Below, in pieces: positions 52,601 to 59,660 of a DNA stretch of 64,000 bases. The DNA lies in NCBI GenBank assembly GCA_023410875.1, contig JAEYPH010000117.1, positions 1 to 64,000 on the forward strand, given 5' to 3'. Made by a program: the position numbers and the translations under genes. This DNA comes from Bacillota bacterium (GTDB lineage: Bacteria; Bacillota; Clostridia; Christensenellales; UMGS416). The notes beneath the pieces were generated by a model. It worked only from the letters and a program-made list of their open reading frames with translations. It was not told the DNA's origin and searched no databases. Within the stretch, counting starts at the first letter, position 1; each line of letters starts with the position of its first letter.

Positions 52601-53647
52601 CTACCACCACTTCTTCTTCTTAAAGTAATATAGCATCACCCCGGCGATGCCCAGCAGCACCGCCCAAACAACCGGATACATCCACGGCCACCGGGCCTCG
52701 GGGATCATCAGGTTCATGCCGTAGAGGCCCACGATGAAGCTCAATGGCATAAACACCGTGGAGATGATCGTGAGCACCTTCATGATCTCGTTCATGCGGT
52801 TGGAGTTGCTGGAAAGATAGACGTCCAGTATGCTGGAGAGCACGTCGCGCAAGGTGTCCACCGTATCCATTACCTGCATGGCGTGGTCATGCAAGTCGCG
52901 CAGGTAGGGCACCAGGCGTTCGCCGACCAGCGGCGTCTCCCCGCGGGACAGGGAGCCGATGACCTCGCGCAGCGGCCACACGGCCTTGTGCAGGAACAGC
53001 ATCTGGCGCTTCATGCGGTGCACATCGCCCAGCGTATTGGCGTCCGGGCGGCTGACCAGCTCGTCCTCGGCGGTCTCGATGCGCTCGCCCAGGTCTTCCA
53101 GCACGTCGAAGTAGTTGTCCACGACCAGGTCCAGCAGCGCGTACAGCAGATAGTCGGCGCCCAGGCGGCGGATGTGCCCCTGGCCCACGCGCAGCCGCTC
53201 GATGACCGGGCGGAACACGTCATTCTCCCGCTCGCCGAAGCTCAACAGCAGGCCGCCGCCCAGTATCAGGCTCTCCTGCTCGCTGGCCAGTGCGCCGGTG
53301 CGCTTGTCGTAGTAGAGGACCTGCAGCACGATGTAGACATAGTCGTCGTAGTATTCGATCTTGGGGCGCTGGCCGGGGCTGCGGATGGCCTCCAGGACCA
53401 GCGGATGCAGGCCGAAGCAAGCTCCGATGCGATCCAGCACCGCCTGGTCGTGGAAGCTGTCCACATCGATCCACTGCACCTGGCCGCTTTGCCGGCTCAA
53501 GTCCAGGTTGGCCGGGTCCAGCGCTTCCTCGGAAAAGGCGTCGGCATGATACAGGATGCGCCGGATCGTGGTCTTTTCGTTCTTGACATGCCGGATGTGG
53601 GTAAGCGATCCGCCGTGACCGGTTCTGCTGCGTACGCCTTTGGACAT
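52601..53647 (-). CDS. corA: CorA-type divalent-cation channel
   Basis: A 348-residue magnesium/cobalt channel of the CorA family. A soluble N-terminal domain reaches to about residue 285. Two C-terminal membrane helices follow, with the pore signature YGMN (LSFIVGLYGMNLMIPEARWP) and a short Lys-rich cytoplasmic tail. GGAGGGG lies 6 bases before the start. It appears to be a single-gene unit in the minus direction. Confidence 0.95.
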   Translation of the reverse strand: MSKGVRSRTGHGGSLTHIRHVKNEKTTIRRILYHADAFSEEALDPANLDLSRQSGQVQWIDVDSFHDQAVLDRIGACFGLHPLVLEAIRSPGQRPKIEYYDDYVYIVLQVLYYDKRTGALASEQESLILGGGLLLSFGERENDVFRPVIERLRVGQGHIRRLGADYLLYALLDLVVDNYFDVLEDLGERIETAEDELVSRPDANTLGDVHRMKRQMLFLHKAVWPLREVIGSLSRGETPLVGERLVPYLRDLHDHAMQVMDTVDTLRDVLSSILDVYLSSNSNRMNEIMKVLTIISTVFMPLSFIVGLYGMNLMIPEARWPWMYPVVWAVLLGIAGVMLYYFKKKKWW

Positions 53648-53739
53648 GGTAACCCCTCCGCCGGAAGTTATGCCGACGAGCTGTTGCGCTGCGCCGGCAT
53701 AGCATCATTATATCACGCCAGAGGGGCGCGCAGGAGGCG

Positions 53740-54966
53740 TCACACTTCGGTCGCTGGCTTACCGTCTCCGGCGGGTGCGGGCGGGGGCTGCTGGCTTTTC
53801 TCTGGTTCGGGCTCGGGTTTCTGGGGTTTGGGAGAGGGCTTGTTCTGCGCTGTGAAGGGCTTTAGAGGCGGGGCCATGCCGCGGCGCTTTTGGCGAAGTC
53901 GCCTAAGCTCCGCCAGCAGCCATATCAGTACAGGCAATACGACGCAGAAGGGTATCTTGTAGTATGGTGTATAGTGGGCTACAAACTGAGAGGTGTCCAT
54001 AATGTTTTGATAGACAAATTGAGAAAGTACGATCATCAACAGACCGAGCGGCGCGGCAAAAGACTTGCTGTCACCAATGGACAGAACCTTGGACATCCCC
54101 AAACTGGCCGCGTACAGACATACGGTGATCTTTACGAAGGCGCCGATGACGAACACCGTGGAGATGAGCACTTCGATCCTGTCCAAAAAGTCGCCGATGT
54201 TGATCAGGCTGATGGCGATATAGGATGGGTAGTAAAGCATGGAGATGTACTGGGTGCCCAGCACCAGTATGTTGCGCAGCATCACGAAGACGTAAACCAA
54301 CATGGTTACGGTGAAGGATAACACCATAAGTTTCTCCGCCTTGCGGGACTCCTTGAGCGGGTGCAGGATGAAGGGCAGCAGAACCGCCTCTGCAAATGGA
54401 AAGGCGGCGATGTTTCTGGCATCGCGCAATACGGGTTTCCAGCCGTCATCGAGGAAGGGCAGTAAATTTCTTAAGTCCCACAGCTTGGTGGACAGCAGCG
54501 TGATGACTAGTACGATCGTTAAAAAGAGGGGCAACATGAACGCCGCCCAACGGGCCAGCGTGGCCCTACCTGATGTTACGCACCAGATGGCCAGTATGCC
54601 GATGGGGATAGCGGTTATGTATTGCGGCTGCAGCCGCAATGAGTCCAACTGTATGAATTCAGTACAGTTGCGTATGATCATGGAGCCCAGATGAAAGGCA
54701 AACCATGTAAAAAGCAGCGACGTGACGCGTCCGAAGACCGGCCCCAGCAACTCTGTCTGCAAGTCGTAAAGGTCCTTATCCGGCGAGAGGCGCATGAGCC
54801 TGCCATAGAGCAGAGCCAATGGCAGCGTCACAGCATAGGCCACAACGATGGACAGCCAGAAATCCCGTGACGAAGACAAGCTGCCCGCGCCGACCAGCGA
54901 GGACCCCAGCAGGTACATGACGAAAATGCTTACGGCCTCTCTGAAGCTGAACTTGGAGTCATCCAT
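53740..54966 (-). CDS. gerKB: spore germination permease, GerB/GerKB type
   Basis: A membrane protein of about 408 residues with roughly ten helices, of the APC-superfamily GerAB group (FSFREAVSIFVMYLLGSSLVG; FPFAEAVLLPFILHPLK). It forms the ligand-binding subunit of a germinant receptor in the spore inner membrane. A long Pro/Lys/Glu-rich cytoplasmic tail (about 360-412) is unusual. The ATG at 54966 or a GTG at 54978 could be the start; the GTG is only one base from AAGG, so the choice is open. Last gene of the ger operon. Confidence 0.9.
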   Translation of the reverse strand: MDDSKFSFREAVSIFVMYLLGSSLVGAGSLSSSRDFWLSIVVAYAVTLPLALLYGRLMRLSPDKDLYDLQTELLGPVFGRVTSLLFTWFAFHLGSMIIRNCTEFIQLDSLRLQPQYITAIPIGILAIWCVTSGRATLARWAAFMLPLFLTIVLVITLLSTKLWDLRNLLPFLDDGWKPVLRDARNIAAFPFAEAVLLPFILHPLKESRKAEKLMVLSFTVTMLVYVFVMLRNILVLGTQYISMLYYPSYIAISLINIGDFLDRIEVLISTVFVIGAFVKITVCLYAASLGMSKVLSIGDSKSFAAPLGLLMIVLSQFVYQNIMDTSQFVAHYTPYYKIPFCVVLPVLIWLLAELRRLRQKRRGMAPPLKPFTAQNKPSPKPQKPEPEPEKSQQPPPAPAGDGKPATEV

Positions 54967-55006
54967 CTTATTTCGCACACCTTCTTAAGGAGGATGGGGA
55001 GCCGGT

Positions 55007-55219
55007 TCACTGCGCGGCGACGAACATATCTACCAACTGCTTGACCCACGTGTTGGGGCTGGTCACCGGTACGCCGCGATACAGCAGCGTCCACAGCACC
55101 AACGCAGTGGTGGTCAATGCGAGGTAGGCAAGGATGTAGAGCTTTTTACCCTCGCGGATGGCGGGGCGCAGATCATGGATGCCGTACAGCACGGCTGGCA
55201 CCAGAAAAAGCAGAAACAT
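55007..55219 (-). CDS. small two-helix membrane protein of the ger operon
   Basis: A 70-residue protein with two hydrophobic segments (MFLLFLVPAVLYGIHDL and ILAYLALTTTALVLWTLLY) joined by a charged loop. AAGGGAG lies about 12 bases before ATG 55219; a TTG one codon earlier is an alternative. It lies between gerKC and gerKB. Small D-type subunits such as GerD-like membrane proteins accompany some ger operons and modulate the receptor, so that role is inferred. Confidence 0.75.
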   Translation of the reverse strand: MFLLFLVPAVLYGIHDLRPAIREGKKLYILAYLALTTTALVLWTLLYRGVPVTSPNTWVKQLVDMFVAAQ

Positions 55220-55229
55220 CAAAAGCCAA

Positions 55230-56396
55230 TCACTCCCTTTCGGCCACGGGTTGAGCAATCTGGTTGGTGCTGCGCAGCTTAAGGTCGGTCCACACGCGCA
55301 CGTCGAGCTGGTTGTAGAGTTCGTTCCATTGGCCGTTGATCTGCTTCCATAGCTCCGGCTGGCTGTCCTGCAGGTGGCTGCCGATGCCAAGTATATCGCT
55401 GCTGCCGATGCCCTTGGTCTTCTGTATCAGGGCTACAAGAGAATTCTCCAGGGCCATGGAGGTGTTGATCAGGATCGCGTCGGTCACCTGCTGGAACTGG
55501 TCCGGATCGGGGCTGGCGCCATCGATGGATTCAAGGATCACATTCCCTACGATACCGAATTCGCACCATGGCTTGCCATTTTCAAAACCCACCGTTACGC
55601 TCACTCTGTCGGTGTCCAGCGACACCGTGGAGTCGGAGAACTTGCCGCCGGGGTCTGCGGGCAGTGGGAACTCGGTCTTCTTCACACGCCCTGCCGCCAA
55701 TAAAAAGATGCGTGTATCATTCTCGTCGATGAAGCCCACCAACCAATGGCTGTGTATCACCGCCGCGCCGGATACTTCAATCTCCTTCTTCCCGTTCACT
55801 TCCGACAGGCCGATCAGAGCGACCACGCTTTCCTCACCTTGGCCAGCCACGGTATCCACCAGCTCGAACATCTGGGTGTATGGAGCCTTGCCCAGCAGCC
55901 GCTGGGCCCGCAGTGCGTTCATGATGTTGGGGCCATTGGGCTGCTTGGTGGGGTTCTCCGATTCCAGCACTTCCTTGGCGGTAGGCTCCTTGGATACGAT
56001 GAGCGCCAGGCTTTGGCGGATCTGCCGCACCCGCATCATCGTGTCTATCACCTCGGCCAAGTCCTCCGTGGCCACCTGCTGGCTCATGATCAGCACTTCG
56101 GTGTGGCTCCAGTACAGCTCGTTGATAGAGAACTTTTGCATGTTGCGCATGGCGTCCACAATCGTGTCGCCCTCGCACTCCAGATAGCGGGGTATTATCT
56201 CGGCTTCCATGCCGCCGGAAGCGTTGGTGGTCTCGGCGGTTACCAGAAACTTTCCGTTGGGCGCACGGTCCACGGCAATGGCGTCTATGAAGATCAGGTC
56301 CTCGGTCTCCCGATAATTGGCGCAGCCGCTCAACAGCAAGCCCAGCAGCACGCACAGCGCCATTGCCGCCGCCAGGCTTTTGCGAGGCGCGCTCAT
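55230..56396 (-). CDS. gerKC: Ger(x)C-family spore germination lipoprotein
   Basis: A 388-residue lipoprotein subunit of a germinant receptor. The signal peptide (LAAAMALCVLLGLLLSGC) ends in a lipobox, with the lipidated Cys near residue 24. The three-domain GerC body follows (YRETEDLIFIDAIAVDRA; WSHTEVLIMSQQVA). The ATG at 56396 overlaps the gerKA stop by 4 bases (ATGA), so it is coupled. An upstream in-frame start would place the signal peptide internally and is rejected. Confidence 0.93.
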   Translation of the reverse strand: MSAPRKSLAAAMALCVLLGLLLSGCANYRETEDLIFIDAIAVDRAPNGKFLVTAETTNASGGMEAEIIPRYLECEGDTIVDAMRNMQKFSINELYWSHTEVLIMSQQVATEDLAEVIDTMMRVRQIRQSLALIVSKEPTAKEVLESENPTKQPNGPNIMNALRAQRLLGKAPYTQMFELVDTVAGQGEESVVALIGLSEVNGKKEIEVSGAAVIHSHWLVGFIDENDTRIFLLAAGRVKKTEFPLPADPGGKFSDSTVSLDTDRVSVTVGFENGKPWCEFGIVGNVILESIDGASPDPDQFQQVTDAILINTSMALENSLVALIQKTKGIGSSDILGIGSHLQDSQPELWKQINGQWNELYNQLDVRVWTDLKLRSTNQIAQPVAERE

Positions 56397-57940
56397 GACC
56401 CCTCTTTGCGGGTCTGGCGCACGCTGTCCCGCGCGGAGATGTGGCGCGGTCGCATGCGCTGCAGCCACCACGGCGCCCGGATGACGCTGTCCTTGAGCTC
56501 CTGGAAATGGAAGTTGCTGGTGCCATACATGTAAGGAATGCCAAAGGATTTCAGCCCTGATAAGTAGATCAGCAGGCCGGACATCCCCAACATCAGCCCA
56601 TAGAGGCCGATGACCGACGACAGCAGCAGGAACAGCACCCGAAGAAGAAGCGTCGCCGTGGCCAGCCGGGGGATCAGCAGCCCCGTGATGCCGGCAAAGG
56701 CCACGACGATGACCGCCGGGGCGCTGATGATCTTGGCCTGCACCGCAGCCTGGCCCAGCACCAGGCCGCCCACGATGCTCAACGATTGGCCCAGAAAGCT
56801 GGGCAGGCGCGCGCCGGATTCGCGCAGCAGCTCAAAGGCCACCAGCATCACAAACAACTCTACAACCGTGGGCAGCGGCACACCCTGGCGGGCGGCAAAG
56901 ATCGAGAGCAGCAGCCCGGTGGGCACCATCTCGTGATGGATCGTGACCAGAGACAAATAGGCTGCCGGTATCATGATTGTCAATATGAAACCCAGGATGC
57001 GCAGCAGGCGGCTCAGCGAGCCCATGATGAAGTTGGAGTAATAGTCGTCGTTGGTCTGGAACATTTCCACGAACAGGTGCGGCGCAGTGATCACATAGCT
57101 TGTGCCATCCAGTAAAATGGCTACCCGGCCTTCCAGTATCTTGGCCACGACGACATCCGGCCGCTCGGTGTTGCCTATGGTGGGGAACATGGACAGCGGC
57201 GAGTCCATGATCATTTCCTCGATGTAGTTGGCGGCCAGAAGACCGTCGATGTCGATGCAGTCCAACCTCTTATTCACCTCGGACAGCACCGCATCGTTGA
57301 CCAGCTCCTTCAGGTAACACACGGCGCACGTCACGTGGGCGCGCCTGCCAATCTTGCGGAATTCAAACTTCAGGTCAGGGGTCTGCAGGCGGCGGCGGAT
57401 CAGCGTGGTGCTGACGACCAGCGATTCGTTGAAGCCCTCCCGGGGCCCGCGCAGCACCTTTTCGCCCTCGGGTTCCGAGATGGAGCGGGTCGTCCAATTC
57501 TTGGTGTTAAAGCTCAGTGCGCCTTCCATCCCTTCGATGAAAAGCACCGTGTCTCCTGTGGTGATGGCTGCGGCCATTTCGTCCAGCTGCATGTGCCGCG
57601 CCGCCTCGTTCACGGATACAACCTCATCGGTCAGCCATTGGCCGATGTCTCCGTGCTGCGGCGGCGCCGCGTGCTGGATGGGTTCCACGATGTGCAGATC
57701 GATGATATCGTTGGCCACCATGCCGTTGAGGAAGGCGATGCACACCTGCCTGCCGCCGCACAGAAACTGGCGGCTGACAAAGGTGTCGTCACCCTCAAAC
57801 AGCGCGGCAAAGGCTGCCATGCCGCAGTCCTGCTGCTCCTGCTTCTTTTTCTTCTCCGGCGCGGGCTTGTCAGACTTGGTGGGCGTATCGGCCTCGTCAG
57901 GCTTGTGCTTGCGCAGTATTTTGACCAACCAATTGGGCAT
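56393..57940 (-). CDS. gerKA: spore germination protein GerA/GerKA
   Basis: A 515-residue receptor subunit: a soluble N-terminal part, with a Lys/Glu-rich linker at about 20-40, then about five membrane helices from residue 310. Typical family segments are LIRRRLQTPDLKFEF, VCYLKELVNDAVLSEV, DGLLAANYIEEMI, TERPDVVVAKILEGRVAILLDGT and NDDYYSNFIMGSLSRLLR. It forms the germinant receptor with GerKC and GerKB. The ATG at 57940 has GGGAGG 7 bases upstream. It is the first gene of the operon. Confidence 0.94.
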   Translation of the reverse strand: MPNWLVKILRKHKPDEADTPTKSDKPAPEKKKKQEQQDCGMAAFAALFEGDDTFVSRQFLCGGRQVCIAFLNGMVANDIIDLHIVEPIQHAAPPQHGDIGQWLTDEVVSVNEAARHMQLDEMAAAITTGDTVLFIEGMEGALSFNTKNWTTRSISEPEGEKVLRGPREGFNESLVVSTTLIRRRLQTPDLKFEFRKIGRRAHVTCAVCYLKELVNDAVLSEVNKRLDCIDIDGLLAANYIEEMIMDSPLSMFPTIGNTERPDVVVAKILEGRVAILLDGTSYVITAPHLFVEMFQTNDDYYSNFIMGSLSRLLRILGFILTIMIPAAYLSLVTIHHEMVPTGLLLSIFAARQGVPLPTVVELFVMLVAFELLRESGARLPSFLGQSLSIVGGLVLGQAAVQAKIISAPAVIVVAFAGITGLLIPRLATATLLLRVLFLLLSSVIGLYGLMLGMSGLLIYLSGLKSFGIPYMYGTSNFHFQELKDSVIRAPWWLQRMRPRHISARDSVRQTRKEGS

Positions 57941-57967
57941 GGCGCGCCTCCCAAACATTGCTGGGAT

Positions 57968-57998
57968 TAGATTGTCCAGACCTGTGGCGCAAAATGCA
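57968..57998 (-). promoter_or_regulatory. candidate sigma-G/F promoter of the ger operon
   Basis: Minus-strand TGCATT (57993-57998) and CAATCTA (57968-57974) with an 18-base spacer resemble the forespore consensus TGMATA-N17/18-CATACTA at 10 of 13 positions. It lies 28 bases before the gerKA start. ger operons are normally transcribed by sigma-G. Confidence 0.45.
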
Positions 57999-58155
57999 AC
58001 CAGATATGGAAGAAAACGCTGCGCAGTGAAAAGGAAACGATGTGTGACCAGGCTTACAGTCCATCGCATCCTTGCGATGTATGATGAGCCCATCGACGGA
58101 GAGTGAACAGAACTACAGTGGTTGAATCATGGGAAACGAGGTGTTGAGGATGTTG

Positions 58156-58611
58156 ATGACAGGAGACAGAGCGCCGCTCTTTACGCTGATGAACCCCGAG
58201 GGCAAGCCGATTTCGCTGGATGATTTCCGCGGCAGCAAGGTTGTCGTGTACTTCTACCCAAAGGACGATACGCCCGGCTGCACCATAGAGGCATGCAGCT
58301 TCCGCGACGCTTATGACGACATCCTGGCGGCGGGAGCTGTCGTAGTGGGTATCAGCCCCGACGGCCAGGCTTCCCATGAGCGGTTTCGCAACAAGTACGG
58401 CTTGCCGTTCCATCTGTTGAGCGACCCTGACCACGCCGTGGCCGACGCCTATGGCGCATGGGGGAGGACGGGCTTGCCCGGAGAGAGAGGCGAGGGCATC
58501 CTGCGCAGCACCTTTGTGTTGGATGCCAATGGCGTCATTAGCCACGTGTTCCCCCATGTAACGCCGGACGACCACGCCATCGAGGTGCTGCTGGCGCTGA
58601 ACGCCCCATGA
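58156..58611 (+). CDS. bcp: thioredoxin-dependent peroxiredoxin, BCP type
   Basis: A 151-residue peroxiredoxin that reduces hydrogen peroxide and organic peroxides. FYPKDDTPGCTIEACSFRDAY contains the peroxidatic Cys and the Cys five residues later. The N-terminus GDRAPLFTLMNPEGKPISLDDF and the Arg near residue 125 (LRSTFVLDANG) are typical. Several starts are possible (58129, 58150, 58156). 58156 is preferred because GAGG is 7 bases upstream. Monocistronic, with a hairpin terminator behind. Confidence 0.92.
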   Translation: MTGDRAPLFTLMNPEGKPISLDDFRGSKVVVYFYPKDDTPGCTIEACSFRDAYDDILAAGAVVVGISPDGQASHERFRNKYGLPFHLLSDPDHAVADAYGAWGRTGLPGERGEGILRSTFVLDANGVISHVFPHVTPDDHAIEVLLALNAP

Positions 58612-58660
58612 TATGAAGAGCTGCTTACTTCAGCATATACTGGTTGATATAGATGCAGTG

Positions 58661-58696
58661 GTTCGCCGGGCTGTAAGGTCCGGCGAACTGCTTTTT
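58661..58696 (+). terminator. rho-independent terminator of bcp
   Basis: Stem GTTCGCCGG / CCGGCGAAC with a 10-base loop, followed by TGCTTTTT. Confidence 0.85.
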
Positions 58697-58707
58697 AGCG
58701 TTTATAA

Positions 58708-58830
58708 ACCCTCAGTCGCTTCGCGACAGCTCCCTTTTCAAGGGAGCTAAGACGTTTGCTTGGACCTTACACCTTGCCTCCCTTAACAAGGGAGGTGGCA
58801 GGCCGCGCGCGGCCTGCCGGAGGGTTCTTC
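58708..58830. repeat. MITE-like element with AACCCTC ends
   Basis: The element starts AACCCTCAGTCG and ends GCCGGAGGGTT, so its ends are inverted repeats. Inside are the hairpins GTCGCTTCGCGAC, GCTCCCTTTTCAAGGGAGC, CCTCCCTTAACAAGGGAGG and GGCAGGCCGCGCGCGGCCTGCC. No coding capacity. It resembles the element at 4714-4872 in design. Confidence 0.7.
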
Positions 58831-58959
58831 TCGCATAGGCTGACTCTGTATAGAAAGCATTTGCTTTTTCCAGTATTACATTCTATAGTGATATTGCGCA
58901 TCGGGGACGGCACCCATCACAAAAAACGGCATGCGGTCCGCACAAAGGGGGAGACACCC

Positions 58960-59523
58960 ATCGAAAAAAACGTAGCTGTGACGGACGAACAGGGGAACAC
59001 CTATCAGCCGACCTATCTGCGGCGTGCAAAGGGACTTGTCAAACACGGCAGGGCACGCTGGATGGACGACAACCGCATCTGTCTATCGTGTCCGCCGGAA
59101 CAAATTACTGTAATTTCGGAGGATAACATGAGCGAAAACCAGGTTACCTACATCAAGGAGCAGATTGAGTTTCTAAAAGCAGAGTTGAACCGTGAGGTTC
59201 CGACGAATTTGGATTCGGAGTATCAGCCCGATGCCGCGGCCCGTATTGAGGAATCCCGTAATGGGATGCGCAAGAAAATATTGGAGTTGATGGACCGATT
59301 GGCAAATCCTCAGCGGGAGGAACCACAGCAACAGGACACGCAGTATTACCGCAGCCTGCTGGAGCGAATTGTCGGTGACACCGCCGCGCTGGACGCGGCC
59401 AAGGAGGCCATCTGCGAGTGCGATGAGGATGAGACCCGCCAGGCCATTATCAGCGAGGCAGCCAGAGACTATGAAAACTCCAAGCGCGAGATTGCCAAGG
59501 CCATTCTGGAAAAGCTGACCTGA
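58960..59523 (+). CDS. conserved clostridial protein with apparent ATC start
   Basis: A 188-residue protein. The N-terminal 40 residues (KNVAVTDEQGNTYQPTYLRR, then AKGLVKHGRARW and ICLSCPP) match a conserved domain I recall at the start of many clostridial proteins, usually as M-E-K-N. Here the codon at that position is ATC (58960-58962), 6 bases after GGGGGAG, and no in-frame ATG, GTG or TTG lies near. The rest is a charged coiled-coil-type helix region. Function unknown. Alternative starts farther upstream would run through the repeat element. Confidence 0.75.
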   Translation: MEKNVAVTDEQGNTYQPTYLRRAKGLVKHGRARWMDDNRICLSCPPEQITVISEDNMSENQVTYIKEQIEFLKAELNREVPTNLDSEYQPDAAARIEESRNGMRKKILELMDRLANPQREEPQQQDTQYYRSLLERIVGDTAALDAAKEAICECDEDETRQAIISEAARDYENSKREIAKAILEKLT

Positions 59524-59542
59524 CGAAGCACCCAACTACCAG

Positions 59543-59567
59543 ACCGGCGCCCCGCGGCGCCGGTTTT
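59543..59567 (+). terminator. rho-independent terminator
   Basis: Perfect stem ACCGGCGCC / GGCGCCGGT with a CCGC loop and TTTT behind, 20 bases after the stop codon. Confidence 0.9.
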
Positions 59568-59607
59568 GTCATACAAATATGATTTATTTCCTCTTTCCAT
59601 CCTCTGG

Positions 59608-59643
59608 CAAAACGTTCATAATATCATGGATCACAAAACGTTT
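59608..59643 (+). promoter_or_regulatory. paired AAAACGTT sites upstream of the alpha-mannosidase
   Basis: CAAAACGTT occurs at 59608-59616 and again at 59634-59642, 26 bases apart start to start. The second extends to the palindrome AAACGTTT. Such CG-centred half-sites are typical for LacI-family operators. They lie just before the GGAGGG ribosome-binding site of the gene. Confidence 0.5.
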
Positions 59644-59660
59644 CGATATCGGAGGGCACT

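Noticed and set aside
56397..56471. Upstream start for gerKC
   Set aside because: It would bury the signal peptide and lipobox about 25 residues inside the protein. The ATG overlapping the gerKA stop is the usual arrangement.
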